A program made the translations under genes and the position numbers. DNA of 64,000 nt from Laccaria trichodermophora (Eukaryota; Basidiomycota; Agaricomycetes; Agaricales; Hydnangiaceae): assembly GCA_018417955.1 (NCBI GenBank), contig JACTVC010000022.1, forward strand, positions 868,001 to 932,000, given 5' to 3'. Under the pieces are notes generated by a model. The model was given only the letters and a program-made list of their open reading frames with translations, searched no databases and was not told the origin of the DNA. Below, piece by piece: positions 40,201-53,560 of the stretch (position 1 is its first letter; each line of letters begins with the position of its first letter).

Positions 40201-43200
40201 TGACAGCATCTGCGATTCGAGAAGTGTTGCGTGCAGCGGAGGCGTGCTGAGACAATACTGGTGCTTTCGAAGGTTCCCCCTCGTTGTCCGCACGTTCATC
40301 TTCATCCTCATCTACAACCGCTTCGTCGCCAGCTTCGACCTCAGGAACGATCTCCTCCATAGGGAAGTGGAAGTTATCCAACAGAGCTACCAGCGTGCGG
40401 ATGTAAACGCGTTCAGACTCATCTTTTGCCCTTGAAAGCTTGAGGTATTTCTGGACAAGTGCATAGTACGCGCCCCAAGCGAGATGCTTCGCCATTCGTC
40501 CCGTCGTAAGAATCGCGTCGTTGACAAGATGATGGTCAATCGAAGACGTCGACAGAATATAGTTGCTGACAAGCGGAACAAAGATCTCCGCGAGTGTGTT
40601 GCTTCGTAGAACCCCTTCATCGCAATGGTCAGCAAGGCGGCGAAGTGCACGAGACCGTCGATGGACTTGCACATGGAGGATATTGTTGAAGAAATTGGCC
40701 TCTTCGTCACCATTCTCGAGCAAAACTCGCATCTCTTGCAGACTGGTTAAGTGTATGCACTTTTCCACTGCATAAGCAACGACGCTTAGAACCTCTGCAC
40801 GGACTAATTCATTCTTGGAACGAAGGCCGTTCTTCAGTCCAGGGAAAAGAGTACGAAGGAAGGTTTCGTTGAACTCTGATGAATCTTGAGAAGCCACCAG
40901 GTCGATAAAGTGTCGCATGGAATATGAGGCGCTGTTTCGGACAGCCAGCTCCACCGGGTCCTGAATGAAAGCCAAGACGTTGTAGAGGATGGGTAGCCAC
41001 GAGGAGCAGGGAAGAGTCATGTAAATAGTTTCATTGAGGGTGGCGAACGCTGTCAATCGTCTATCAAAATCAGGTTCATCCATACGGCGAGCTGAGTAGG
41101 CGTTCATAGACTCCAAGAGGATAGCCAAGTCATGGAGAGAGGTGTCGATAACTGCAAACTGGTTGAAGGTCGAAACGAGGCTGAGCCGAGCCGGGCGCGA
41201 TCGAAGAGATTGAAAGAGCTGCGACAACAATTCGTATGTCTTCCGGTACGTCACCGTGTTCTTGTCCGTGAGGTCTGAGATCAAAGGCATCAAGTTTCCA
41301 ATGATCTTGACCAGGTTGACTTTGATCTTCTCTGGCACAAATTTCGAAGATTTACGCAAGAGAGGAGCAAAGAGCCCAAACAGCGTCGAGGCCTGGTTTG
41401 AATCTGTAGAGTATTGAGCGATTTCGGATAAGATGCTAATTTGCCGTTGGACCAGAGGCGTGGCGATGGTGGCGACTCCCTTTGTCCGCTCAACGAGAGT
41501 AGCGATGTTGGAGAGAAGGAGCGATACATAAGGCTTCAAAACAACCTCACGGATATCTTCATCTTCAGCGGAGTAACCTAACAGGTGTTCAACCATATCA
41601 AAGATCCGGGATATAACGGATGGCTTGACATTCGCGGCCACCAGGCAGTCATAGACTTTAGGTAACGTATCCGGGTGATAATCCACCAGATATCGAGTAT
41701 GACCGGCCTCAAGTGTCCAAACATGGAAGAGCTCCAGGAGGGCAGAAGGTGCCTGTGTGTTCTCCTTGTCGAGCGATGGAAGACGTGGCGTGATGAACGA
41801 ACTGAACGCAAAGGTCATATAAGGGGAGAAATCAAAAGACACTGGACAGCGGAAAAAGTCAGCGAATCGCTTCAAGCCAAGTTGTCGAATCGAACGGATG
41901 ATTTTGGGCGACGACGTCGGAGAATCCGCCTCTGGTTCAACCTCATCTTCATTCATGTCATCCTGTTCTCCGTTGTCCTCTGTCTCTTGAAGCAACCCCT
42001 CAACCCTCGACTGTGCGTTGCTGATCACATCAATAGTAGTCCCAAGGAGGGCAGGCCAGTACCGAGTCAGTCTTGATCCAAGATGCTTCAACACATCGCC
42101 AAGTAGCGTAAGGAACCCAGTCAGTTGCTTATCAGACACGTCTTGCTTCAAAGACGTAGTCGCAAAGCCCTCAGGCCTCGGCGCCCTATCCGAGCCAAGA
42201 GGATTAAGCATTAAATCCACAAGTAAACCCAACTCTTCATCCGTACACCCCGCCAACGATCCCAAAACAGCCGCTCGTCGATCTGCTCCACGGGCCCTGC
42301 CCCTCTTTTCTAACATGAACCCAAAAAGCAGCCGAATGAGCACATCGACAATTTCAGCCCGATCCTGGGGTTCGAGGTTGCTGATATCTAACATGGTAAG
42401 CTCGTCCCGCCAACGCGTGTCATCCAGCAGAACGCGTAGTCGATCTTCGTGTGCCGCAAGGTGTGGGGATTTGTAGGTGAACAGACATGACAACGATACA
42501 GTCTGTAGTGACCTGTCAGGGAAGGAAAGGAGGGAAGCATAGAGAGATCGAAGAGTTTCTGTCGAGTATAGAGCTTTTGGGTTGCTGAATTTGGAGAATA
42601 GTGTGAGCCAGGCGGTGAGCTTCTGCTTGGGGAGTTTAGCAGCTGCGTCTGGGCCAGTGAGGGATAGGAAGTAGGGCACAAGGTCGCGATTATGCTTTTC
42701 TACCAGAGAAGAACATTCGCCCAGCGTTGCCAGAAGCTGGTACTCGTACGTCTGAATGTCAAAGCGTTCCCTTTGTCTTTGCGCCTACAGAACAACTCAG
42801 ATAACTAGATTTGAGGGTAAATTTCGGTAAACTTACCTTGCAGAGCTGCTTCTTCGCAAATTCAGAATCGCTCCATTGTATCACAATACTGCGAAGCTTG
42901 TGGGCGCTCGGGTCGCGCCATGAACGTTCTTCCTCCCACGGATCTTCACTGTTAGACTCTTCAGATTCTTCTTGATCCTTTTCAGGCCATGACGAAGGAG
43001 CTGGTTGCTCCTTCGAGATCCCTTGAAGTTCAGCGAATAGAAGCCGCCACACGACGTCCCCAAAACGTTGAGATAGCGACCCCAGAGCCGTTGCTGCAGG
43101 CGACCACAGAGGGCGTAAGTTGACCTTGAGTTGAGCTGGAACGGAAAAAGTTGAACCAGTCAGGCGAGCAAAAAGTCAACTGGAAAAGACAGACAGATGA

Positions 43201-45575
43201 GCCATCGAGTACAAAGGTCTGCTCCACTCTGGTCCCCAACTACTTGGCCAACTCTCCCAATCCTCAAAACGCGCTCACGGACACCCTGCAAGTCCAAAGA
43301 GACCTCTTCTCCTTGCAAACATCGTTTTATGACTTCCTGAGGACCGTCACTTGTGTTCACTAGCTTTGAGTCCAAAAGCCGTAACACCCCTAGTCGAACA
43401 GGACGGGCATGTGAGAGGAGGGACTCTGCTAAAGTCGGGTAGGCTTCCTCAAAGGGGACGGGGTTTTTCGGAGAGGGACTTCGTTCAAATAGACGTCAGT
43501 GGTTGACGGGCAAGGAAGGGAGGAGATGTACCTAGCTTGTGAGAGACTAACCAAAGCCCCAAGGACTTCGTGCGACCACGCCCATTTCTTGATACTTGTC
43601 CTCATCCAAGCAGTCAAGTCCACAGTGGTGACCCATTCAGACGGATTCCTCTTTGCAAGCGTTTGCATGCATATACCGAGCAACCACGCGGAGCTGGCGT
43701 TCGAAGGTTGCCCTCCCTCGATGGCAGCAAGTGTGCGGTTGATGATATCAACAAGGATGGAAGAAATTGTACTCGAGAAGAACGTCGACAACATCAATAT
43801 ATCGTTGAGCTCAGACTTCTGTTTATATAAATGAGAACAGATGAAGACAAGTAAACTTGCAAAAAACATACCGAATCATCATCATCCTTCTTCCACGCTC
43901 TCAGCCGATCCAAAGCACACTTCTCTATCCTCGTCCTCCAAACAGCATCAGTCTCTCCAGTAATCAGCTTCTTAGCCGTCTTCAACCCCGCAAGGAACCC
44001 AATCAATCTTCTCGGCTCTTTTTCAAGTAGATCAGACTTGATCGTAGATTTCATCAACAAAGGCAATGCGACGAGCTTCCAACCGCCCCACTCAAGCTCT
44101 GCCAGGCTTCCGTTAAACTTCAACGCAAACGAAACAGGGTCTTCGTCCCCATCATGTCTGTTCAACCCCCACGAACGTTGCATGAATTTGAGGCCTGGGC
44201 CCAGCCATAGCGACATGTCTGAGCATGTGAAGAGGGCGGTCGTAAACCGAAGAAGAGCAGTGTGTAAAGTTGGTTTTATCCGCAACGAGTCCAGCTCAGT
44301 GAATAGAAGAGTCTTTTGAGAGTCTTTATTTGATACTCAGCTTTTTTCTAAAAGCAGAGACGTAGCTTTGAGAACATACCTGTCAGACGGGATCCCTGGC
44401 GCACTGCGCAGGGTACTGCAACAACCTCAAGCACCCGGCGAAGATGCTCGTCGTTCTTTGGGTCTGCAGTGGTGGTGGTGGCTTTGAACCGCTGAATAAG
44501 GACGTCTCCGAGAAGAGAGAACTGATCGGCGTTCTTGACATGGTGGATCAGCGCAGTGAGTGTGCGGCGAATGAGTGTGTAAGTTGTTTCTGGTTCTTCC
44601 GTAGATAAATAGTACGTTAGGAGTGGGGAAATGACTGAAGGGGTGCATGTGTGTAGTGTTTGTGAAACGGACTGTGTTGATGTGTTAACAAGGTTAATCG
44701 AGAAGAAGTAACTGACGTACTTTGCACGCGTAGACAAAGACCCAGGTTGAAGCATCTTCTACTCCCTCTGCATTGGTTGCCAAAAGCATGATAGCTTTCT
44801 CCCTCGCGCCCGATTTCATTTTCCTCAGGGCCGAGGCCCAAACTTCAGCAACGGCACGTTGAATTTCCGGAAGACATTTTGGCAGGGTGGACCGGAGTAA
44901 ATTCCACGTTTTCTCCAGAAGGTCGAGATTGATCGAGGGTATCAGTAGATAGCGAAACAAGGATGAGAAGGTTTCGAGGAGGGCTGTCAGGGCTGGCGCA
45001 GATATTGATCGTGGTAAAAGCGCAAGTAGGCGGTGCAGAAGATCCGGGTAAACGGGAGACAACGTTGTTCGAAGGTCATGGGCCATCTTTTGCAAGAGGC
45101 TGGCATGTTTGAGTGAGTGAAGGACGAAGAGAGGTCTTTGTAAAACTCACTCGAGCAAAGCTCTCAGCCCTTCGTCATCAGAGCTCTCTAGTTCCGTCGT
45201 CCACAACTCAATAATCTCTCGCCAGTTATGGAGCAGTAGTGGCATTGATGCTGACAATCCATCGGCCTTGTTTGCGAAACGGATGAATCCTGGAGCGAGG
45301 TTGAGTTGTCTCCAGTGATTGAGAGCCTCGTGGAAATGTGAATCATTGTCCTGCACAAATATCAACAAAAATTCAAGCTCTAAGCAACAGGTACTTACCC
45401 CAACTTCATGGTCGAACTGAGTTTGGTTGAAGGCTGAAGGGAGGTGGACCTCCTTCAACGCTTGGTTGTAGGATTGATGCTAGAGGGCCTCGCTTTGGAA
45501 TAAAATTTGGGAATGCAACTGAGAAATACGCACTTTGAAACGCTTTGCCTGAGGTTCGTCGTAATGATCATCCAT
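37223..45575 (-). CDS. UTP20: UTP20, U3 snoRNP/small-subunit processome component
   Basis: Thirteen exons join in frame: 45575-45534, 45479-45399, 45350-45151, 45099-44721, 44671-44380, 44335-43872, 43818-43532, 43478-43195, 43135-42837, 42784-39357, 39306-37713, 37664-37511, 37461-37223. Together 7743 nt, 2580 residues, the usual size (yeast about 2500, human about 2800). It starts MDDHYDEPQAKRFK. The body is a HEAT-repeat solenoid; recognisable parts are LRPLWSPAATALGSLSQRFG, FDIQTYEYQLLATLGECSSL, VLSVVAYAVEKCIHLTSLQE and MPLISDLTDKNTVTYRKTYE. The end ELKTIATELQDLVQSKVGV ... RRERKVARV ... KKDSRKRKDRGFL is the basic tail typical of the family. UTP20 acts in the nucleolus in 18S rRNA maturation. 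The 3.4-kb central exon is intact. The intron near 44336-44379 is the shortest and least certain. Confidence 0.93.
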
Positions 45576-45924
45576 TTTTTGTGAAAAAAAATGGAGGTCG
45601 GCGTCGTCTTGGACTGGGAGAGGTTCAGAAAATTCAGAGGCGATTGCCAAGCAACGACAAATACTCACTACCATCTCAACCCATCCACCGAGTCGCACAT
45701 CTGCTGTACGACGCACCAGACAAACAATTGTAGAGCAAGATGTGTCACATCTATTTCATTCGGCTCGATTTCTTGGTGCATGTCGTGAATGTCTCCTCTT
45801 ACAGTTGTGGGAAGCTCCCAAATTTCTGCGTTGAGACTCCTATGATATCAGGATTCAGGACGACTCCTCTTTTCGGTTCTCCTTTTTGCTGCTCATTACC
45901 GCATCCTCTCCCCAAGAAATCTAC
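45576..45924. promoter_or_regulatory. Divergent intergenic region between UTP20 and a membrane-protein gene
   Basis: About 350 bp separate the UTP20 start (minus) from the first usable ATG of the plus-strand gene. Both promoters must lie here, unless an upstream exon of the plus-strand gene was missed. No TATA box is obvious. Confidence 0.4.
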
Positions 45925-46585
45925 ATGCATCGACTAGTTCTCATCGGTTTGGGAATCTTTGGGACGACAATCTATACCTTGGGCCCTCTCGTCTTGATGC
46001 TTTTTCTGCCCTCTGGTGGACTCCGTGCCTTCGCCCTGTGCACTTTAACCTTTCTCTCCCCTTTTTGGGCGCTGGTTATTGTCTGGAACTGCCGTGTGCC
46101 AATCCCAGGCTCGGACCTCTCAGAGCCTTTCATGATAGGTCAACACGTTCTTGGTTGGACGTGGTCAGCAGCCTTGTGGAGTGTCGCAACAGCGGTTTTA
46201 GGAGAATCTCCTGGTGGGCAATTTTTTGGCTTTCAGCGACTTGGCCCAAGCGTCTAAGTAATAACGATCTTGTCACTTTCTAGAAGGTATATGGCTCTTC
46301 GCCATCGTCATCATGGGAGTGATGGGTTTCCTTTTTGTAATTGATCCATTTTATCGGGCAGTCCTGCGCAAGTTCGGGCCTCACGAATTGCGTTTCACGG
46401 AGCCTCCCCGCAAATTTGCCCTCGAGCTGTTTCGGTATTTACGACTGGCAATTACTGCAACGCTCACCAGGCTGGTTCAAAGGATACGCGATTGGGTCGT
46501 AGCTCGAATGGTTCGTGCAAGTACAGCTCCACGGTCCCAACTCAGAGTGCGTCCGAGGCTTTCACCGTTTCTTACATATTGCTGA
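45925..46585 (+). CDS. Hypothetical multi-pass membrane protein
   Basis: Exons 45925-46213 and 46284-46585 join through GTGGGC...TCTAG. The first part has hydrophobic segments RLVLIGLGIFGTTIYTLG, PLVLMLFLPSG, FLSPFWALVIVWNC and HVLGWTWSAALWSVATAVLG. The second opens with IWLFAIVIMGVMGFLFVIDP, then a basic amphipathic stretch (LRLAITATLTRLVQRIRDW). That gives four or five membrane spans. More hydrophobic coding-like sequence (LALHTPLMLVVAFQIIPSSI) lies at 46661-46960 and may be a further exon, so the 3' end is not settled. No family recognised. It runs in the same direction as the GGPP synthase that follows. Confidence 0.4.
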
Positions 46586-46965
46586 TTGTTGCCCTCTTCT
46601 ATTCCTGCAGGACACTCACTCGCTGGCTGATAAATCTTTCTCTCCTGTGTAGATTTTAAGATGGACTTTGGATTGGCTCTACATACACCACTGATGCTTG
46701 TGGTGGCATTCCAAATCATACCCTCGAGCATTCTTTTTTTGCTTCATTCTGTTCCACATTTTCCATCAAGTCCATATGTACGGCATTGCATGGCCATTAT
46801 CACATACACAATGTCCACAGTTGAATGTCTTTTTTTCGTGAATGAACAGAGAACTCGATGGTGCGAAGAGGCTGTGCTACGCGATTACCTCCCCTGTCAC
46901 CATCAAAACCAGATATGCGTCGATTGCGTTCATCTGCGCAGCTGCTGTTCTTCTAGCTAGTCACC

Positions 46966-48364
46966 ATGTCCAAATACGACACCATCTTAGACACCCTTTC
47001 TGCAAAACCAACTTGGTCGGCCCAAAATGAATCGGTGAGTTCTCAACCAAGTTGTCTGCCGCGTTTTATGGTTGAACGACATGTAGGCTATTCTCGAACC
47101 TTTCACCTTTATTACCTCCAATCCAGGTAAGGAGATACGCGGGAAGCTCATCGAGGCTTTCAATACTTGGCTGAATGTTCCGACGGACACACTGCTGGTC
47201 ATCACGAAAGTGGTCAATATGTTGCATGCTGCGAGTCTGATGTGAGTAATGTAACAACAGCTGTTGGGTAGCATGCCTGATCTTCCAAAGGGTGGATGAT
47301 ATAGAGGATGATTCACAGCTCCGGCGGGGGAAGCCAGGTGTGTTGACTCACATTCCCTTCTCGCTCAAATCAGCTTACCACAAGATTCTACTCAACTAAG
47401 TTGCACACAAGATCTACGGAATACCACAAACGATCAACACGGCGAATTATGTGTATTTCCTTGCTTATCAAGAGCTATTTGCCCTCCGCAACAATCCTAC
47501 AACTTCACCTCCACGCAAAGACCTAGATGCCCTCGTGACAGGTTCGCATTTTCACTGTTACGACGTTCTTGACTTATCATGTCTAGAGGAATTACTGTCC
47601 CTTCACCGCGGTCAGGGCCTTGAAATACTGTGGCGCGATTCGCTCCAATGTCCCTCTGAAGAGGAATACATAAGTATGGTAAACAATAGTGAGTTCAGTT
47701 CAATATCCCCCACAGAGCCGAAAGTCACGCAGTATTCCCAGAAACTGGCGGATTGCTAAGAATGGGCGTCAAGATTATGATGGCTTGCGGTACCACGAAC
47801 ATCGGCGTGTACGCTTCCCTTGTTTCAACATCTGAACTCTGCTAACAGTCTGTGTAATTCAGCGACTACGTTCCTCTTGTCAATTTCATTGGAGTGTTCT
47901 TCCAAATCCGCGATGACCTCATGAACCTGCAAAGTACGGAGGTGAGTAAGCTTCACTCTTGAACTGTGTTGCACGACCCTAATTTTTCTTCAGTACACAT
48001 CAAATAAAGGCTTCGCGGAAGATCTTACAGAGGGCAAATTCTCTTTTCCTGTCGTACATGGCATCCACGCCGACACGTCAAATCGTCAAATACTCAGTAC
48101 GTCTTGACTCGTCTTACTCTTCTCCCCGTTTTCTCACCCATCTGCGTAGACGTGTTGCAGAAACGTCCTACGACTCCCACGTTGAAGGTACACACAATAT
48201 CGTACCTGAAAGACCACACGAAGTCGTTTGAGTATACGCTCTCTGTGCTTAAAGTACTCGAAGCAAAAACTCGGGCCGAGATCGCGAGGTTGGGGGGGAA
48301 TGCAGGGTTGGATAGGATTATGGACCTGCTGCATGTGGATGAGGCAAACTTCGCGCAGCGATGA
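46966..48364 (+). CDS. Geranylgeranyl diphosphate synthase (polyprenyl synthase family)
   Basis: Nine exons join in frame (46966-47034, 47087-47241, 47291-47337, 47401-47541, 47587-47688, 47742-47808, 47863-47941, 47994-48096, 48150-48364), 325 residues. It starts [35 protein letters not shown] and [20 protein letters not shown] contain the first Asp-rich motif. [13 protein letters not shown] follows, and the second Asp-rich motif is [12 protein letters not shown], with [19 protein letters not shown] after it. Both motifs bind Mg-diphosphate. The enzyme makes C20 GGPP from farnesyl and isopentenyl diphosphate for protein prenylation and diterpenoids. The Asp-rich spacing suits the fungal type III (Bts1-like) GGPP synthases. 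No terpene cyclase or P450 is next to it, so it is probably the housekeeping copy. Confidence 0.9.
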
Positions 48365-48790
48365 ACGTGTCTTCTCTTTAAAGGGGTGAAGGGCCTTGGT
48401 TTGAAGAAGCTCAAGCTAGCTGATTCAGTGGCGTTATTTTGTAGGTCCACACTCTTCGTTCACACGCATACTCATGTCTTTGATAGATACCTCATGTATC
48501 TGAGCAATTAGACGCCTAATCAATTCATTTAACCATCGGAAATTGATTTATTTCCTTTGTATACAGTTCATGAACACAGTTCACGACCATTTCGACGGTG
48601 ATTTTCGCCTTTCTACGCAGATGTTGTGTAGATGATCATTGCGTTTGTGCGCAGTATATCGGCGCCTGGTAACGTTACGGCATGCCTTATCTGATCTTGA
48701 GGAGACACGCCATGTCCGGAAGGCTGGATTGACATCCTTTATAACAGTTGACAGTTGGTTCGAGGTTGCTCACTACACTTGGACTCTACT
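48365..48790. other. Intergenic, promoter side of the first Mx-like gene
   Basis: No gene is supported. The upstream ORF that overlaps 48639-48790 is an extension of other frames and not part of the Mx-like protein. Confidence 0.4.
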
Positions 48791-51637
48791 ATGGGTTCTA
48801 CTGGCCATGACCATGACACCCCAACGAATCCTGTGCTTTCGCAGGGAAGTCGACAAATGCTGGACCTTATTAACAGGCTTCACAGTACGGGGTAAGTCTG
48901 CGTTTCTCGCCCTTGGGGTACTTACTGAAGGGATACTGAACCTTCTCAGAGTGCAGACCGATATTGACCTTCCCCAAATCGCCGTCATTGGCTCGCAAAG
49001 CGCCGGAAAATCTTCCTTGATCGAATCTATATCTGGAATTACGCTACCTCGCGCTGCGGGGACGTGCACTCGGTACTTGTGTAACCTTCAACCTTCTGCG
49101 CAACACACATTCATCACACGTCTTTCCAAGGTGTCCGACGGAGTGTCGTCTCTCGCATAGCAACAGTCCTTGGCAATGTGTCGTTTCATTGCGGTTTATT
49201 ACAAATGAGAGGGGCCAGGCCCTTGGTGAAGCACGAACTGAGCTGTTCGGCCCGACGATCACAGACAAGGCTGAGGTTGAAGGTCGAATCAGGCGTGCGC
49301 AACGTGCCATTCTGAATCCTTCAAAGCCCCGGAGCGACTTTTTGGAAGCGGATGAAGACGTCGCCGACCCGGAGCTCAGTTTTTCAACCAATTGTGTCAC
49401 ACTCCAGATCAGTGGACCTGATATTGCGGACCTATCCTTCTGCGATCTTCCAGGTTTGTCTTGTGGCCTTACTATGCCTGTCCCGTACTGACGCGTGGTC
49501 TTTGTAGGCTTGATTGCAAGTGTCAGCAGCAGTAAAGGAAACTCGAATGACATTGCTCTTGTCGAAAACCTTGTTACAGCCTATATCAAGAAGCCAAGCT
49601 GTATCATCCTGCTGACCGTGGCTTGTGAAAGTAAGTCATGTTCACCATTTCTTCCTACAACATGACTCTCACATACGTTCCAAAAAAGCCGATTTTGAGA
49701 ACCAAGGTGCTCAGACCCTTGCAAAGCGATACGACCCAGAAGGAAAACGAACCATCGGTGAGGATCCATGTCAGTTACAACCACCAGCTAACATCTTAGC
49801 TAGGTGTTTTAACGAAACCCGACCGAATTCCCACTGGTGAGGAAGTCAATTGGCTATCCTTTATCCGAAACGAGAGGGAACCATTGGAAAATAACTGGTA
49901 TTGCGTGAAACAACCAAGCTCCAGCGACCTCAAGCAGAAGATAACTTGGCAAGATGCTCGTCGGCGAGAGGATGAGTTTTTCAGCATGACGGCTCCCTGG
50001 TCAGAGCTTGACGCAGTCTATCAAAAGTACCTGCGCACCGCCAATTTGGTTGAACGCCTCAGTTCAGTCTTATCTGAACTCATTATTAAGAGGTGAGAAT
50101 AGGAAATCGGATTGTTGACCTGGATTTGATATCATGTTTCGTAGGCTTCCGCAAATCCAAGATGAACTCGAGAAGGCCATCGCTGAGACCCGCCTGGCTC
50201 TCAACAGTCTCAATAAGGAACCTTCAGAAGATCCCCTCAACGAGATCGTCACACTTCTTCACGGTTTTGCAAACGATGTCGCTAAACACGTCGAGGGTGT
50301 CCCCCATAAAGCTGGTCTACTTCAAGCGATCCGCCCTGCTCAGGAACGCTTCCGTCGCGGAATCCGTCGGACTGCCCCAAAATTCCGTCCCTACGAGAGA
50401 GTGCATATTGGACACAGATATCTACAGAGTGCCAAATTTCTTACGAATGAAGAGGAGAATGGTGACGACGAAGGAAGCGAAGATAGTTTTCCATGCGAAA
50501 TCGGGGCAACAAGTGATGCTGCATCAGGGACCGGGGCTGTGCATAGTGATGGCAATGACTCGACGGGCCAGATCCAAGGCGTTATCATTTGTATAGATGA
50601 AGTACTTGAGATGGCGCAAAAGTGAGTAAATTTGCTCTTGACCTCGGATTTGAACGGCGCTGACGTGAAACGTAGTGCGCGCACTCGAGAGCTACCCGGA
50701 AATTATCCTTTTGTTGTACAAGAGCTCTACATCAAGGAGTTTATTGATAAATGGCACCTCCCTTCACAAGCCCTGGTTACGACTGTCCACACTCTCGTCA
50801 TGGAGCACTGCAAGAAGCTCGTTACAAAGCACTGCAACCATTTTGGTCAGGGGACTTTGGAACAACGCGTCAAGTAGTTCAACTAGTTGAATCATTTTGA
50901 ATTGACTTTGACCACCGCATAATACCAGGGCAATCATCCAGAAACATGTGAATGAGTGCCTCCAACGGGCGGAGGAGAGAATTGATTGGCAACTGAAGCT
51001 GGAAGAACGGCCCTTCACGCTGAACTCGCATTATTTTTCAGATTACAAGGATAAATTCTTCGCGTACTACAAGGGTTCCCGACGGAAAGACGAGGAGGGG
51101 GCGTTGATGAGGCTTATCGATCAGTTCAATAATCCAAAACCAGTGGTCCAAAGTTCATTCCGGCCATCATATAACACAATTGAAGTCGCGGGTCCTACTG
51201 GAGTTGGCAAGGTCCTCGCTGGGCTGGCGGAGATGGGCCTCACACAAGTGAAGGCAGAGGACATTCCAAAACTGTTGCCTCCTGACAAGATGGAGCCTGC
51301 TCTCCACATCATGTCCGACGTCAGGGCATATTTCCAAGGTGAGCGCTACACCTCCACTCTTCCAATCGATGCTCAGGGTGTCATGCCCGCAGTTGCCTAC
51401 AAGCGTTACTCGGACAATATTTGTCTGGCAATCGATTTTGAGCTGGTTCGGGGTGTCGAACGGAACCTTATAACAGCGCTCTACGCGACTTTAGGAATCA
51501 ATGGACCTGATGGACCCCGTATCTGCAAGGAGCTTGCCCAGGAGAGTCCTCATCTCGCTGATCGCCGCGCGGACCTCAAGGGGAAGCTTCAGAGGCTGCT
51601 ATCTGCGAGTTCAGAGCTCTTGCTAGTCAGCGTTTAA
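48791..51637 (+). CDS. Mx/dynamin-like large GTPase, paralog 1
   Basis: Ten exons: 48791-48891, 48950-49072, 49131-49453, 49508-49630, 49689-49757, 49804-50092, 50145-50621, 50676-50873, 50929-51338, 51393-51637. They sum to 2358 nt, 785 residues, with every phase fitting. The start MGSTGHDHDT lies just before QGSRQMLDLINRLHSTG, shared with the paralogs. GTPase motifs: G1 [14 protein letters not shown]2 Thr in [10 protein letters not shown]3 DLPG, G4 TKPD. The dynamin middle/stalk region follows ([42 protein letters not shown]), then a GED-like end (VAYKRYSDNICLAIDFELVR). There is no PH or transmembrane segment, as in Mx proteins and soluble dynamin-like proteins. Such GTPases self-assemble on membranes or nucleoprotein. 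A ~40-residue acidic insert (after KFLTNEE) differs from the paralogs. A LINE 3' end lies about 120 bp after the stop. Confidence 0.88.
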
Positions 51638-51755
51638 TCGTTAAGTTCGAACTTGTTGGAATCTTGCAGGTACTGCGTGGCCGCGTATCTTTACTATTAC
51701 TCCCCAGTCCTTTCGGCGAACGCGACACTGTATGACCCTGTAATGACTTGTGACG

Positions 51756-51781
51756 TAGATAGATAGATAGATAGATAGATT
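51756..51781 (+). repeat. (TAGA)n microsatellite, 3' tail of a LINE
   Basis: Six to seven TAGA units. On the minus strand this is an (ATCT)n tail directly after LINE-derived sequence, as in non-LTR elements that end in a simple repeat. Confidence 0.8.
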
Positions 51782-53560
51782 TCTTCCGGAGCGGTCCCAA
51801 TGAGGAACAACCGGTTCCCGACACACGACTATAGCGTCGTAATACAATCGTGCTACGGAGCATACCACACTGCCACTGTTGCGATCAGCCGACTGACCAG
51901 GTGAAGCCCACCCCCGACCAGAATGGCGGGGCCTACGACTAAAACCTCCCTGGAGGGGCCACCAGCAGGTCCCCCTAACCGGTAGCCAAAACTCACCGCG
52001 ACCCAAGACGAGCCCAACTGACCTCGACCGTCTCATCTGCAACAGATGTGGCACACTTCAGACACAGGGCACGAAGCCAAACTACTGCAGCACAACACAA
52101 AACAACAAAAAAGAAAAGAAAAGAGAAGCACTACGGAAAGAGGGGAGCGGGGCGCAAGGACGCGGGACGTAAGTACAGCTCAACAGCATGAAAGACACTG
52201 AGCACATCAAAGGCGTACTTCGCGAGGACCCCAACAACCCATTCTTTGCCCATCAAGGAATGCAACGAGTCTGGAGGAGGGAGACTCAAAACCGCAGCTC
52301 GCACCCCGGGCACGACTTGCTGGGCATCTGAAAAGAAGAGGCCCCTCCATTGTGTACTAAGCGCCTGACTTCCAACACAGCATAGCACCGTGTGGCATTC
52401 ATCCTCAGGCTCACTGTGACAGAAACGACTTCGCCGAACAGGACGTCATCGAAGGGAACGCAGGGCGAGTCCATGGCACGAGGTAAGAGCCCTGTCAGCG
52501 CCTGTGATGTGTAGGAAGAACGACACCAAGGCAGTACCGACACCCCATCACACCTGACAACTTGACAGGACGGGAAGTAGAGACGCGCTTCTTGAGCAGG
52601 ATAGTTTTTTCAGACTCGTCAATGTCCCTCTGCAGAGCACACACATGCACACGACACCTTGACCTCAGCTATAAGACCTGGAATTGAGTCAGGGTCGGCA
52701 AAGTAGACAGGCTTCAGCACAACAGGGAACTGAAGGTGGGACAACACAAAACGATATGTTCCACCCAGGAAGGCTTTTTCTCCGCATGCAGGCGGCAGGC
52801 GTCGTCAAAAGCGGCGCGGGAATAGTGATGTGCAGGTAGTTTTAGCAAGTACGGTAGATACCGCAACGCAAGGTTGATACGGCGATAACTAATGGGTCCC
52901 CTGTGTCTGTAAACAGGAGAGCACGCATAGATCTTTTGTGAAGCCCCAGAAGCATATGCAGGAAGAGGACGTAGACATCTTCCAACAAAGCCAAGAAGGA
53001 AGCATCAACATCAATTGCAACCTCAGCCAAAAGTGAGATGAGGGCCAACCCTTGTTAGTTCCCACCCAGCACAAAAGTTGCAAAGACCATAGTACGAGCT
53101 TTCGACGCTTTGTTAAGGCAATGACGTGTAAAAACACATCGGTGTGTTGACTTGAACATCATAAAGGCAGAATGCCTGTCTCTGTTCACAACATAGCTTA
53201 CATGAGTTTGTAGATAAGGGTGCAGCAGTCAACACAAGGATAGACATGCACACTTTGCAAGCTGACCACCAGTAGGAACAGGTGATGTCTCCCATTGAGA
53301 AGACGCGCAGGCTCCTCGGCGCTACACCGCTCGGCAAGGTTGCTGCGGGAGCAATGCGTGATCACGCTTGGATCACGCATAGCTGTGGAAAGCGGGATTT
53401 CGATGAGGGACGCGAAGTTGCAACGTTCGGGGAGTGGGCGTGAGGGGAACTCTTGCGCCACCAGGTTGGAACAGTGCTCGAAGCGGGTAGTGTTTGGACA
53501 GCGGGGCCAGGGCACAATGCAAAACCACCATTTGGTGCGTAGCAAGGCCTAAGCCATTGC
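51756..53560 (-). mobile_element. 5'-truncated, decayed non-LTR (LINE) retrotransposon
   Basis: Minus-strand frames with several shifts give pieces typical of agaric LINE polyproteins downstream of the RT active site: ALLEDVYVLFLHMLLGLHKR and SMRALLFTDTG (about 52950-53040), then EDECHTVLCC-like Cys/His residues, FFSDAQQVVPGVRAAVLSLP and LLAKYAFDVLSVF-like sequence (about 52140-52420). The body ends at an (ATCT)n tail at 51756. The RT catalytic core is not recognisable, so the copy is truncated or too decayed upstream of about 53540. Family assignment is from pattern memory. Confidence 0.6.

Noticed and set aside
48639..48790. Upstream extension of Mx paralog 1 from an earlier ATG
   Set aside because: The extension is in a different frame from the conserved LHSTG-VQ junction; the ATG at 48791 gives the leader shared in pattern with the paralogs.
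51189..51212. GPTGVGKV in Mx paralog 1, looking like a second P-loop
   Set aside because: It is in a variable stalk insert. The paralogs have APTGLAKV and QETGIAKV there, and the real G1 motif is GSQSAGKSS.
51782..52600. GC-rich segment first considered as rDNA or a structured RNA gene
   Set aside because: Minus-strand translation gives LINE-like blocks and it ends in an (ATCT)n tail, so a LINE 3' end explains it better.
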